From: Dillenia suffruticosa
Lineage: Eukaryota; Streptophyta; Magnoliopsida; Dilleniales; Dilleniaceae
Assembly: GCA_033439265.1 (NCBI GenBank)
Contig: JAVTVX010000019.1
Span: 15,960,039 to 16,024,038, forward strand
DNA length: 64,000 nucleotides
Direction: 5' to 3'
A model generated the notes under the pieces. That model had not been told where the DNA came from. It worked only from the letters and a program-made list of their open reading frames with translations, and did no database searches. Both the position numbers and the translations under genes were made by a program. Positions 32,901 through 45,016 of the stretch are shown here, in pieces (positions within the stretch are counted from its first letter, which is position 1; each line of letters begins with the position of its first letter).

Positions 32901-35900
32901 AGGATGAAGTTAAAGCACTAATGTATCACTTGTATGTCTTAAGACTGGTACTTCCAGTTTAAGTCATTTGTGTGAATTTAAGTATTGATAGGCACTCTGC
33001 AAATAATATTGGACTTGGGAGGGGTTCATCTGATGAGAGTTGCTCAACCTTGTTTAGGCAATGTAAAATGGCGTTGCTCTGTCTTGTTTAGGATATGTGA
33101 CAGTCTTGAGGTTCTTCTTTACAAACTTGTGAACATTGATACCAAAGAAAATAGTTTAGCTTGGAAGAATCTCTACGAATTGTCATTTTTCCTTCAATTT
33201 TATTTTATTTTATTATTTTTTTTTAGTAATAATATCCCATTGTCCCACCTACTATGCAAACTCAGCTACATGGATCATTTTCTCATGTTACTCTCTGCTT
33301 CTATAGTTTCTCAAAGTACAATGTCCCAAGATCTTTCTCTAGTTCTTGTGTCACATTCAGCCTAAAACTAATTATATTTAAACTAGAGTGACTTGGAATT
33401 TTGCTACATACATAAACCCTGTTTCTTTTTGCTGTGTTGACATCTTCAATTGGATGGACTACATCTACTTTTTCTCATGTTATCCTAAACTAAAGCCGCC
33501 TTTAATTTTACTTTAGCATGTCAATTTTGATTTCCTTATGGTTCTATAATCATTTATCAATCTCTCTTTGTTTTTTCCAACTGTACTAATTCATTGAATC
33601 TTTCTATATTCTGTCACATTTTCGATAATAGAAAGCATTTGTAATACATATATTAGATTTTTATGTCTACCAGTTCTCTTTTGGAGAATGAGATTTTCTT
33701 TTGAAAGAATATAGTTTGGAAGTTCCAACAAGGGATTGGAGACTTGTGCACTTTCTTTTCTAGCTCTAAGAGGACTCTTTTTATGAATGATATATTCTTT
33801 TTCTATACTAAGAGGAAAAAACACAAAAAAATGGATTCTTAAGCTCCCAATCATGACTCATGAATAGCACTCTAAATGCACTCTGCTTCATTCATTCTAC
33901 TTTATGTTTGTAATCTAAGTAACCTTAAAAATATATGAAGAAAAATAATAGCATGTTGAAGTTCCACTAATGTGATTTCATATCTAGACTTCTGATGAAG
34001 ATAGGAGCTTATAGAACAGCTGGTCATCATTGCAAGAATCATCATTTTTGCTTGTTACACGTGAGATTAGTAAGTGTCAAACTTAAAACCACCATGTGGA
34101 ATTACCATGGTTAGAAAGCAACAAGAGTACCTTCTATATTTTTCTTAATATTTCAATGCCATTATGTCATGTGTCAATTGTTGCGACTTCATTGTATTAG
34201 ACTATCAGTACTAGGGCTTATTTAGATGGTGAAACTTTATAACGTTCCATTAAAACATTTTAGGTTAAAATAAATCAGCCAGGAGTATGAATTATGCATC
34301 CTCATTCCAGTTCAGGGGAAAAACAATAAGGAACTGAAGTCTAAGATTATTGAGGCCGTAAAGTTCTTATGTGTGGTTCTATCCTAGGCTGTTGGAGCAC
34401 CAAGCAGTAGCAATTTGTTAGCCAATAGAAGCTATACCACGGTAACTAACACTCCAACCTTTAAAAGACATGTTTCTCTAGTGTGTCTGGGTTGTTGTGC
34501 AACATTTGGAGTTTATTATTCATTCTTGCATACGTTTTGCCGGTTATTCCTTCACCTGCTCATTTTGGACGTACTCGCTCTCCCCATGTTTATTTTCTGT
34601 TCCCTTTTTGTATTGTTGTAAATTTTATCCAATTTGACAATTTAATATATGTTTTTGTTATCGTCTCATATCTGCTCCTTACAATTCCTCTTTTATCTTT
34701 TGAATACTTTTTGCGGTGAATGGAGGAGTAATATCAACTTTCTACTACTTAGACCATTAAATGGTGAACCATTAAAGATGCGAATTTTCAGAGAGCAACA
34801 GACTGTGGCACAGAGGGAGTAATTTAATCATACATGATTACTCAAGTGTGTAATTAGTTTGGGCATGAGTAGTGAGAGGAATTGTTAGAGAGTGTAGCAT
34901 GCTCCATTTGGCTTCGTTTTGGATGGTCTGGGGGAATTGTAATTGGATTTCTTATGGGCCAAAAGACCCATATCTAGTTTTATGGAGAGTTTTGAAAATC
35001 TGTTTCCTTTTCAGGCTCTTGAAGGTATCCTATTCTTCCTTGTGGCACTTGATTTTTTGTATTCTCATCTTGTTTGTTTACACCTTGTTGCTGTCCATTT
35101 CCTGTTAATATATATTTTCTTTTCCTATAAAAAGTAAGTATGTCTGATTTTGGTCTTATTTCTTACCCTATTCTGATTCCAGGTCCAGGTGTTACTTTTT
35201 GGTACCAGAGTGCATGCAGTGAAGCGTGTACACTCCTGAGGATGGTGTCACCTATCACGTGTAATGGAAAGGACCAGGGCAACACCAATATGCATGGCAA
35301 CAATGGTTGAAGGATCTCCCTTTTTATTAAGATACTTGTCATTGTTTAACTCAGACAATTCAATATATTGTTCTGGAGAAGGACTGAATCCCAAACCCTG
35401 CGGCTAGGTCTGGTGTTGGATCTGCCATCCACTGTCTTCCTTAAAAGTGTAAGATTCCGTCAGCCGAACTCATGCTGTTGTACTTTGCAAGTGTTTGTCC
35501 AATCTTACAGTTTCAAGCAAGTTACAGCAGAGTGTCCAGTATTATTCCCAAAAATAGTGATTAATTTCGTAGGCTATATTGAGCTTAGAGGAAAAGCTTG
35601 GGCTTGACTGGTGAGAGCTCACCTTGAGCTTTACATTCAGGTGTTTTCTGGTAAAAAGGACGAGCCTGAACACTTCAAGCTCAGCTTCTATTAGGCTCAT
35701 GAACAAGCTAATCAGAGGCCAAACTTAATAATGTTCATTGTTTTGTTGATATTTCATATAATTAGTTAAAAGGATTTTTTTTTGGATTATTTATTGTCAC
35801 AGATATTTATTGATTAAAAATGTTTTGCTGAACATCAAGTTTTTTCATGACAAGAATAGCCACTCTCTTATGAGACGTTTGCTCTATTTTGTGCTGCCAG

Positions 35901-36488
35901 TGGATAACGCTAGCATGAGGGCGTACTCTAAGCAGCTTGAGGGAGAAGCGGGGCCCACCTAGCATCACGAAACAATCTTCAGGTAGCTTGAGCAGCAAGG
36001 AGAGGTATCAGCACTGTAAGTGAAGCAGCTTATGGTGAAAGTGTTTGCAAAGTTGTTTGTCGTGTAAGTTGGGAAACCCACATGGTATAGGTGGAAGAAA
36101 AGTGATGTGCTTAGCTCAATACCTGTTAACATAAGTTTGTGCCCGAAGTGTCAGTATCAAATGTTTGTGTGGCTCTACTAAAGCAACCAGCTGCGCTGGG
36201 CTATATGACATAGCTGGAATGAGACCTGATGGTTCAACTGGGCAACGATGAGCAGTTGAAGAAGATGGTTGGATGTGTAATAAAGATCCAAAATCGAATG
36301 GTGCCTATTTGTTTACCATTCGACAGTGTAATGAAAGCTGACAAATTCCATTGCAGAAGGGTGCATCATTTGCAGAGAAGCCTTTACTGTAAAAAGCTGG
36401 AGGATGATTTTACCTTTTAACCTCCTTAAGATAAAAGTTCATGACGAATTGATTGTGCAATGTTGATTTCCTGTTGGTTGAATGGAGC
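32901..36488. other. Intergenic, no gene recognised
   Basis: T-rich DNA with several open frames of 60-130 codons on both strands that are hydrophobic or low-complexity and resemble no family I know. A few AG/GT and CAG sites exist, but no exon chain could be built. Confidence 0.45.
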
Positions 36489-36496
36489 TGGCATTT

Positions 36497-36608
36497 TTTT
36501 TTTGTACCATGACTAGGCCACCAACTCAATATCCCGCGCTTCGTCCCGACTAATCTGGGTCGACCACTTACAGGACCCAATTGAGGGGCAGGTCTCCTAA
36601 CGCTGATT
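36497..36608 (-). mobile_element. Short poly(A)-tailed SINE-like insert
   Basis: On the minus strand it reads GACCCAGATTAGTCGGGACG, then a region ending TCATGGTAC and an A tail (the T run at 36494-36503 on the plus strand). TGGCATTT flanks it at 36489-36496 and 36609-36616, which fits a target duplication. It is markedly more GC-rich than its neighbours. At about 110 bp it is probably 5' truncated. The wording GATTAGTCGGGACG is reminiscent of plant SINE 3' parts; the family is not certain. Confidence 0.5.
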
Positions 36609-36616
36609 TGGCATTT

Positions 36617-38026
36617 GATTTTGTAGTATGTTGTATGATTATAAATCTATACTCTTAGACCCCTCCCATGTATGAATATGATTATCTCAAAACTTGGTAG
36701 CGTGGAGCTTGCTGTTATGTATTTGTGTATATTGCTTGTTTTTGTATCGAATGGATCGTGGCTTTCTGAATAAAAATACAAATTTAGTGAGGCCACTCAT
36801 TCATCCATTACAATGCACATTTGGGGTCGTGCTGCCCAAACTTGAGGGTCTTCTATACCTCAAAATAACCATGTCGTCGTCTAAAACATGGGCAAGTTAC
36901 ATGGGGATTTTCTTTTTTTTTTCGGTGGTGCCAATACTCTGTTCAAAAGAACTATATTGTTTTTTTCTTAAAGAGCAAAATAGAAGTGTGCGGAGGAAAT
37001 ATTTTCTATTATTACGGTGAGAAGCATTTTAAGGAAAAAATTAAGGTTACAAATTTAGTTGTAATGTAATTTGGGTATTAAGATTTTTTAAGTGAAATTA
37101 TTTTTCACTATCTTTGTATTTTGTATTACTCTATGCTATTAGTATAATATTTGCCATTAGATTAGCGGCGCTCTTTTTCTAAATTAGTTTTTGTTTCTTT
37201 TCAAAACCCTAGCACATTTGGATTGATGTGTGTAAGAAAAATGGCTCTACAAATTGCATCTTTTAGTCGGGATGGATACTAATCCCGTATGTTAGGTCTC
37301 TTAAAATCTGTTCATATGCTAAACTTGGATTCTAAATATTACATTTTTGCATGTTTGTCCATGTTTCTTTTCAAAATCCCAAGGCCTAATCCTTACTCAA
37401 GAAAACCAAGTTTTTAAATGGATGGGTTTATGATCGACTAATAAAACCTAGCTCATTCTTTGATTTGATGAGTGATTCATATATATATATATTTCTAAAT
37501 TAATCAATGTCCGAAATCATATTTTGACTAATTTGATCCAAATTTTATTAGATCTAATTTATGAAAGTTTTTTCAATATAATTTTTTCTATTTTCAAGTT
37601 TCGAATCTGAGACTTGATTAAAAAATTTAACACCCTTACCTACTAAGTCGACTAACCATTGGTTTTATGAGTGATTCATGTAAATTAGCTCATTTCGACT
37701 CAAATATAGTTCTAATATATGCCCCAGATCTATATATGAAAATTTTTAACCCGTAGTCTAATTAATTATAATTCAAATAAGTTTGAATTTAGATAACTTA
37801 AACTTAATATTTTATATTCAGATATTTATTTACAAATTTATAAATAATTTGCATGACCCGACTCAATTCGCCTCAAATATTCGGTTTACTTCACTAACAA
37901 ACACAAATCCACAATCATTTTAAAGTTTGACAAATTCAAGAATAAATATATTCTTTGCTATGGGTCTAATTATGCTCCACTTGATCAACCGTGGATATTT
38001 AAAATAAGATGAGAGAATTTAAGATA
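36617..38026. other. AT-rich intergenic stretch
   Basis: No gene recognised. A frame at 36694-37020 runs through a T-rich tract and is not protein-like. A TA run lies near 37480-37491. Confidence 0.5.
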
Positions 38027-38793
38027 TGATAGAGGTGTGTTTTTTCCACAAATACCTACTCTACTTGTCTGAGTGGGAATCCTGGATCAAAGAATGATCC
38101 AAAACTTCGTGAGGGATAAAATCTGCAAAAACTGTTGGAGGGTGCTCTGGTAGGGGAGATTTCGACGCTTAAATTAGAAAAGGCGGTTTTTTGAATTTTG
38201 AAAATAGATTGAGAAGAAAGGTGTCCCGGCTCTGTTCTTGCTAGTGCCTGATGTGTAAGGTTCCAAGAGTAATTACCTGAATGGCGGCCAATGCGTGTTC
38301 TTATATATCTGTGGTTCTTGAAAAGTTCCGTGAAGGCGCTGAAACCCTACTTTCCTTATGAATAGATTGTTGAAAATTTTTAAAACTGTCGAGACTACAG
38401 TCAAATGTCCCTTAGAGATACGCTATCTCGTTAAAAGGAGAAAGTCCCAATTGTTAAGGGAGCTTTGTGCCTTATCAAAAGTACATCTGGAGGTAAGTTT
38501 CCTTATTCCGCAGAATTGTTCCAAGAAGGGAGAGATTCCCATTCACATAAGGTAAGTTTGAATCTACTTAAAGATTTACTTCCTTCATGAATTATCTTAA
38601 ATCATGCTCATCACGTGATCAAATGAACACCGAAGAGTAAAGTGACTAAGGAGTGTAAACATTGAGGACTTGGATGGCCGAGGAGCTACGGGTGCATTCG
38701 GTTTGATAAGCCCAGTTTAACGGACCTAGAATAAGATTCTGTTTTTTTTTTTTTTTTTTTTTTTTGTAATGGGTTTTGGGCCATATACCTTCA
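38027..38793 (-). repeat. 3' LTR of the Tat-type element (left, minus strand)
   Basis: TGATAGAGGTGTG... to ...CCATATACCTTCA in plus-strand reading. A T run of about 24 bases at 38742-38765 is absent from the partner LTR. Confidence 0.88.
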
Positions 38794-38810
38794 TTTGCCC
38801 CCACTCCTAA
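38794..38810 (-). promoter_or_regulatory. Polypurine tract of the Tat-type element
   Basis: The minus strand reads AGGAGTGGGGGCAAA next to the LTR start TGAAGG. Confidence 0.7.
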
Positions 38811-39245
38811 GACTAGGTCAAAGAGATAGTATTAGGAGTAGAGATAATGCTTTCATAATTCTACTTAAGGAGGTACGCGGGTTTGCAAGAAAAGCGGAAC
38901 AGTCAGAAGAGTTAATTCTTGGGTCATTAAACGTGGTTGCTTTTACGAGACGGAAAATACAAGGAGTCAGTTATGGTATTACTAGAGGAGTTGGATAGTT
39001 GATCTTTTATTTCATGGGAACATGGCTATTCCGTTTTCAAAGCGTGTTGCTTTGTCTTTTGGGCCTATTATTAAGGCATCGACAATCAATGGTGAGGGCT
39101 TGCGATTAGAATTCGTAGTTTGGAGATCCATTCTACAAATGAGTAAGAGGGTGAAAGAAAGGGGCAAAGCTTATAAAGGTTTTGAACAAAGCGACACGAC
39201 ACTTGATGACCTAAATCCGATATGGTTTTCAGTATGTGTGTAAAC
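38795..39245 (+). pseudogene. Possible antisense reading frame of the Tat-type element
   Basis: Two plus-strand open blocks (38795-38998 and 39022-39243), opposite in sense to the element, lie between the integrase end and the 3' LTR. The second reads VALSFGPIIKASTINGEGLRLEFVVW. Tat-branch elements are known to carry an antisense frame at this place. I cannot tie the sequence to that family with certainty. Confidence 0.3.
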
Positions 39246-39915
39246 TGAAGATGATAGATTTTGTATGATGGTTCTTTTGCATTTTTTCGGATGCTATTGA
39301 TACGAGATTCCATCAATAGTAGGGATTGCCAATAAAAGATTCTATCACGGCACTTAATGACCCAAGATCATGATGGTTTGTTTTTAGGAGTTCCCGAAGA
39401 GGCCTCACTTCTGGTGGGCTTCCTATCTCCTTTTTCTATTCCAAATTGGAGGATATTAAGGAACCCCTTACTTGTGAGCTCTGTAGGAGACGTCCAAGCC
39501 TGTGAGGTTCGTTATCAGTGCCCCTGAGTTATAGGAGTGAACAGAAAGGAGGAGCTATATTCAAAATAGATGTTTCTTAAAAGGTGTAAAAAGGACGGAA
39601 GAATTTGATATTGAGAAGAGAGCTTTACTCCCTCCTCTTTCTCCGTTTTTGTTCTCCCTAACCATCGTGTAAGTAGGAATGTAAGTTTTTGGATGTTAGT
39701 ATACGTTTGAAATTGTCGTGTTACCTAACAATTCTTTTGTTTGCTCTTTCTGATTTTCTTGGTGCCTGCTTCCTTTTTCTTGCTCATGGATTACTTTTGT
39801 TTTTGTGTCATTCTCAAGATCCACTAATGTGCAAGTAGAGACATCTTTTTCTAGTTGTAAGTTAGATAGATAGAAGATTTGAGATCATGGATAAAGATCG
39901 CTCAAGTAGTGCTCA

Positions 39916-40395
39916 TTGGCATAGCGTCAAGAGCTTTGATAGCTTCTCAATGCACACGGTATTGGTCATAGCGCTTTGAGAGCATTTGGCATACTAGGCA
40001 TTGCGCTGATGGTACTCGGGGGCACTGCGCCTTGAAAAATGTATAGTGTATCAGGCGTTATATTGAGAGTATTCAGGACATTACGCCTTATGAAAATATA
40101 TAACGTATCAAGCATTGCACCAAGAGTGCTCTGGTGCACTAGGAATTGCACTAAGAGTAATCGGAGGCGTTGCATCTTGTTAAAATATATAGCATATCGG
40201 CATTGTGTCAAGGGTATTCAGAGATGTTGCGCCTTGTGAAAATGTATAGTGTATCAAGCATTGCACTAAGAATATTCGGAAACATTGCGCCTCGTGAAAA
40301 TATATAGTGTATCAAGCGTTGTGCCGAGGGATACTCGATGGAATTATGCCTTGTGAAAATGTATAGCATACCATGTAGTGTGCCGAGAGGTGGCT
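39916..40395. repeat. Degenerate ~58-bp minisatellite
   Basis: About seven or eight copies of a 56-60-bp unit, recognised by RTATAGYRTATCAAGC, ATTGCRCYRAGAGTAYTCG and GTTGCGCCTTGTGAAAAT. Copy marks (GTATAG or equivalents) fall near 40041, 40100, 40189, 40245, 40302 and 40361. It lies in the non-coding tail of the Tat-type element. Confidence 0.85.
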
Positions 40396-40699
40396 TTGCT
40401 TTAGAGCTTGCTAGCTAGGACAATTAAGGTGTCTGACTGAAAGATGTGTGCTCATTGCACTGAAACATTTTATTAATACTAATGAATTATCATGTAATAA
40501 ACTTTGAAGATTATATGGGGGTTTGAGTTTAAGTTCCAGTGGGAATTCCCTTCAATCAAGTGGTAATTGCCTTATTTTGAAACTTAATGATGATACATCT
40601 GCAAGTTTTCAGAGTCCCAAGTACGTGGTATTGTCGAACTGTTTAAGTGACTAAATCGGTCGGTAAGTTTCAAGTCGTAGCACCAAGCGAACCCGGTAC

Positions 40700-41640
40700 G
40701 GACCTTCTCAGTTGGGTGCAAGTTTGTCCCCCGACTGTGGTTGTCCTGTCACTTCCACTCTGTGAAGTACCAGATCTCCTAGCTTGAATGTTTTAGCTTT
40801 AACCCTTTTGTTGTAGTACCGGGCCATCTGTCGTTGTTATGCCGCAATTCGAGTGGATACAGTGTTTCTTGATTTTGATAAGAGGTCCAGTTGTTACGGT
40901 AGGGTGGTCTCATTTGTCTCCTTTTGATACTACTCTACCCATAGGGAATGAATCCCTATTACAACTGGTAATACTGCTTCTGACCCATATGTCAGGCTAA
41001 ACGGCATTTATCTAGTAGTCCTTCTCGGTGTAGTACGGTATGTCCAGAGAATTCCATAAAGTTCATCTACCCCCTCATCTAGCATGGTCTTAAGCCCTTG
41101 TAAAATCATTCGGTTTGTTATCTCATAGAGAACATTGGACTGGGGATAGGTAACTGATGTCAAGCGGTATAGAATCTCTAGTTTGTTTCAAAATTTCTTG
41201 AACCTTTTGTTATCGAATTGTTTTCCATTGTCAGTGATCAAAGAGTGAGGTCGCCCGAATCTTGTTATTGTCGATGACTAGATGAACTTTGGTATCTTTT
41301 TGGTTGTGATCTGTGCCAATGGCTCCATTTGTATCCACTTGGTGAAGTTATCAATGGCGACGATGAGATATTTTTGTTGTCTAGTGGCGAGGGAAAACGG
41401 GCTGAGTATGTCTATTCCCCATTGTGCAAATAGCCAGGGACTGATAATCGGGTAGAATTCAATAGATAGCTATTGGGAAATTAAGGAGAAGCGCCGGCAC
41501 TTGTTTCATTTCTTGACAAATGCGTTTGCATAAGCTTTTATAGTAGGACAGAAGTACCTCAAAGCTTTGTTCCCCAAGTTCCTTGCTCCCTAATGATTAC
41601 CGCATATCCCCTAGTATATTTCTCTCAGAATGTAGTTTTC
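40700..41640 (-). pseudogene. Tat-type integrase remnant
   Basis: On the minus strand the HHCC zinc region is at about 41620-41500 (GICGNH, then KAYANAFVKK). The core starts near 41430 with LFAQWGIDILSPFSLATRQQ, then LIVAIDNFTKW and FGRPHSLITDNGKQFDN near 41240. Both catalytic-Asp regions can be seen, but stops interrupt the frame. Confidence 0.85.
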
Positions 41641-42170
41641 TTCTTTGGGAGTTAGGCACTTAAGGTATGGATAAGTGAATGATTTCTTATAGAGGGTCCT
41701 ATTGATGATGGCATACTGTGTAACTTTTTGTTTGATTTTAGCTGCTTACTCTCAACGTATACAGTTCGACTTGTAGCTACTGAATCCGAGCTAGCCAGTT
41801 TGGATAGTGTGTCGGCCCTAACATTCTCCAATCTATGCATTTGTTGTATGTCGACCTTATGGAATCCCTACATCATTTTATGTAGTTTCGCTAGATACTT
41901 TGCTATTACTGGTTCCCTTACCCCATAGGCACCTTCGACTTGTTTGACCACGAGCTGGCTATCTGTAAACACCTTTATTTCTCGAGCTCCCAATGACGCC
42001 GGATTCGCAATCTTATTAGGAGTGTCTCGTACTCGGTCTGGTTATTGATGGCTTTGAAGTCAAAATGAAGTGCATTCAGCTTTGAAGTTATTGGGACTCA
42101 TGATGATGACCTCGGCTCCACTCCCTGATGAGTTGGAGGATCCGTCTAGGTATAGTGTCTAAGACAGTAA
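41640..42170 (-). pseudogene. Second (archaeal-type) RNase H domain
   Basis: The minus strand reads LYLDGSSNSSGSGAEVIIMSP near 42155-42093, then GAREIKVFTDSQLVVKQVEGAYG near 41990-41922, and MHRLENVRADTLSKLASSDS at 41840-41780. The order matches the extra RNase H placed between the normal RNase H and integrase in Tat-branch elements. Frames are broken between these blocks. Confidence 0.85.
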
Positions 42171-42299
42171 TATATGCTCTTCTTGAGGATTGATAGGTGT
42201 TTGTTCGTCATAGTGTGGGATCATGCACTCGAGGATGAAATCTGCGAGAACCTGTCTATTGATCACAGGTCTCAGTTGATAGTCAATGTTAAATTTGCC

Positions 42300-43400
42300 G
42301 ACCTTGATACTCCATATGCTTAGCCAGTCCGAGGTATCCCTCTTCTATAGAATTTGCTTTAACAGTTAGTCAATTAACACCACGATGGTATGTGCTTGAA
42401 AGTATGGACAAAGACAAAGTCGCTGGGCCGCTATGACGAGGGCAAAAGCTACATTTTCGATTAGTCTAAACTTTATTTTAGTCTCTTGGAGGACACGGCT
42501 GACATAATATATTGGCCTCTGCATGTCGGCGTCCTACCTCATTAACACATAACAGAAGGCGTGGTTAGAGATAGAGAGATAGAGGTAATGTTTTTCACCG
42601 AGGATAGGTTGAGAGAGCAATGGCAGTGATGAAAGATATTCCTTAAGATTATCAAAGGCGGCTTAACATTCGGCAGTCCATGCGAATTTTACAATTTCTT
42701 CAAAGTATCGAAGAATGGTTTGTATTTCTCCCTGACTTCATACATGAATTGGCTTAGGGTGATAATCCACCCTATAAGGCGTTGTATTTTTTTAAGTGTT
42801 TTAGGTGGTGTCATATCCATAATGGATTAGATGTTTTATGAATTAGATTCGATCCCCTGGTCCATGATTTAGAAGTCAAGGAATCTACCCGACATAATCC
42901 TAAAAGTATACTTTGTCGGATTAAGTCTTATGTTGTAACGCTATAAGGTTTTGAAGGTTTCCTTTAGATCTGCCACATGAGTCCCTGTACTTGCACTTTT
43001 AACAAGCATTTCGTCTACATAAGCTCTTATATTCCTACCGACCTACTCACTAAAGACTTTGTTGACTAGTTTTTAAAAAGTGGCTCCTGTATTTTTTAAG
43101 CTAAGGGGTATACTGAATTCTGTAATGAATCTCGTCTCTTCTCCTTGTCCTTGGAAGCCATCTGGATTTTATTATAACCAGAGTAGGTATCCATGAAACT
43201 TAGAAGCTGATGGCTTGAGGAGTTGTCCACGGGTTTATCGATGTTAGGGAGTGGATAACTGTTCTTTGAGCATACATTGTTGAAGTTGGCAAAGTCAACG
43301 TACATTCTCCACTTGCCATTGGCCTTCTTTACCATGACTTTGTTGGCTAGCCATTCCAGGTATTTCACCTCTCTGATGAATTCCACCACCAAAAGTTTTT
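42300..43400 (-). pseudogene. Tat-type reverse transcriptase and RNase H
   Basis: The open block 43392-43096 reads FIREVKYLEWLANKVMVKKANGKWRMYVDFANFN, then SYPLPNIDKPVDNSSSHQLLSFMDTYSGYNKIQM, the gypsy RT fingers and palm. The catalytic motif near 43021-43010 is AYVDEMLVKS, so the second Asp of YVDD is Glu. The connection and RNase H end appear as YYVSRVLQETKIKFRLIENVAFALVIAAQRL near 42510-42418. Several stops and shifts occur between blocks. Confidence 0.88.
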
Positions 43401-43789
43401 ATACTTCTTCTTGAATTGTTGTTGGCATTCCAATGTGAATATTCTTTTCTTCTACTTCATACGCTTACGTCTCAAGTCGATAGTCAATTTGTAAATAATA
43501 ATTGAGGGGTAGATCCCTGACATGTTTTCAGGTGACCACGCAAAAACCTTAGAATGGTGATAGAGGCACTCAATAATGGCCTCGCACAAGGATGGAGACA
43601 GATTAGCTCCAATTTGGATAGTTTGCGCAGGGTCTTCGGTGATTGGGATCTCTTCTACCCCTTCGGCAAGTTGGGGTCTATTTATTGGCCTAGGATCGTC
43701 TCTAAACTCAACTATTTCTATTGAGAAATTTTCTTTGTTTGCTCCAGATGGAGTAGGGTCACAATTGAGGGTTACAATATGCTGTGTTG

Positions 43790-44210
43790 TTCTTTATTTG
43801 ACTTTCATGTGCTTAGAGCTCGACAAGGCCTCCAGGGTGTTCAAGCTAGGATGACCAAGGATGGCGATATAAGGAGAAGGGGATTTGATTACACTGAATA
43901 TGACCACAATAGTGGCATAATTGGGAGGAGTCCTCAAACTTACAGGAATTGCTATATTGCCTTCTAGATAGAACGATTCACCAGAGAGTCCTCTTATTGG
44001 AACCATTTGAGATCGTTGGTTCGTAGGGATGAAACCCATCTATTGAAAAGCCTCCCAGTAAAAGGAGGCCATGACCCATCACGACCCGCACCTTAGTTGA
44101 TAAGGATTCTCCTAACAAGAGGATCATGGTAATCTAGCGGAACTCCGATTAATTCATTGTCCTCAAAACCAATGGGTGACCTTTTCCTTTTTTACAACAT
44201 GATTGCAATA
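43790..44210 (-). pseudogene. Tat-type aspartic protease remnant
   Basis: The block 44039-43794 (MGFIPTNQRSQ..PIRGLSGESFYLEGNIAIPVSLRTPP, then YIAILGHPSLNTLEALSS) is the gypsy protease second half. Upstream, DYHDPLVRRILIN followed by a stop marks the active-site region, where the catalytic Asp-x-Gly cannot be recovered in frame. The block begins only about 50-150 bases from the primer-site region, which is why gag is judged deleted. Confidence 0.75.
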
Positions 44211-44239
44211 GATTGAGAGCAAATTTCTTCTTAGTCTGT

Positions 44240-44258
44240 TCCCATGGACGACACCAAT
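44240..44258 (-). promoter_or_regulatory. Primer-binding-site-like sequence
   Basis: The minus strand reads TTGGTGTCGTCCATGGGAAC next to the LTR. It resembles the TGGCGCCGTC..GGGAA sites of Tat-branch elements with several changes. Confidence 0.5.
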
Positions 44259-44259
44259 A

Positions 44260-45016
44260 TGATGGAGGTGGGTTTTCTCCACAAATACGTGCTCTGTTTG
44301 TCTGAGTGGGAGTCCTGGATTAAAGAATGATCCAAAACTTCAAGAGGGATGAAACCTGTAAATATTGCTAGAGAGTAATTCGGTAGGGGAGAGTCCGATA
44401 CTCAAATCAGAAAGAGAAGGTTTTGAATATAGAAAAAAGATTGAGAAGAAAGGTGCCTGGCTCTGTTCTTGCCGGTATGCTTGATGTGTAAGGTTCCAAG
44501 AGAACTCACCTAGATGGCAACAGATGTTGTTCTTATATGTCTATGGTTCTTGGAAAGTTCTGTGAAGTCTTGGGGGCACTGAAACCCTAATTTCCTTGTG
44601 AAGGGATCATTGAGAATCTCCGAGATTATTAGGACTACAGTCAAATGTCTTTTAGGGATACGCTATCACATTAAAGGGTGAAAGTCCTGATTGTTAAGGG
44701 AGTTTTGTGTCTTATAAAAAATGCATGTAGAGATTACTTTCCTTGTTTCGCAAGACTATTCCGAGAAGGGGGAGATTCTCATTCACGTAAGAAAAGTTTG
44801 AATCTACTTAATGATTTACTTTTTTATGGATTATTTTAAATCATGCTCATCACGTGATCAAATGAACACTGAGGAGTAAAGTGACTAAAGAGTGTAAACA
44901 CCGAGAACTTGGATGGCCAAGGAGTTATAGTGCATTCGGTTCAATCAACCCGGTTCAATGGACCCAGAATAAGCTTTTGATCTTTTTGGTAATGGACTTT
45001 GGGCTATATATCATCA
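44260..45016 (-). repeat. 5' LTR of the Tat-type element (right, minus strand)
   Basis: Aligns with 38027-38793, for example CTCATCACGTGATCAAATGA in both. Confidence 0.88.

Larger units (their letters stand above)
38027..45016 (-). mobile_element. Old minus-strand Ty3/gypsy element of Tat type, gag lost
   Basis: LTRs at 38027-38793 and 44260-45016 align from end to end. Read on the minus strand, the element starts at 45016. Next to the upstream LTR a primer-site-like TTGGTGTCGTCCATGGGAAC is followed almost at once by a protease remnant, so gag is missing. Reverse transcriptase, RNase H, a second RNase H of the archaeal type and integrase follow in order. The second RNase H is diagnostic of the Tat/Ogre branch. 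After integrase comes a ~1.9-kb tail with a minisatellite. LTR divergence is high, and no clear target duplication was found (AGATA against GCATC). Confidence 0.9.

Noticed and set aside
32985-33365. 126-codon plus-strand frame
   Set aside because: Runs through a T-rich low-complexity tract and shows no recognisable motif.
34415-35137. Several hydrophobic plus-strand frames that suggested a membrane protein or LINE tail
   Set aside because: No reverse transcriptase or endonuclease motif, no poly(A) tail with target duplication, and no consistent frame.
36694-37020. 108-codon plus-strand frame
   Set aside because: Contains a poly-T-coded Phe run and no family motif; probably chance.
39916-40395. 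CRISPR-like array
   Set aside because: Units are degenerate, head to tail and without unique spacers, inside a plant retroelement; it is a minisatellite.
43576-43967. Plus-strand frames over the Tat-type element
   Set aside because: They are shadows of the minus-strand protease region.
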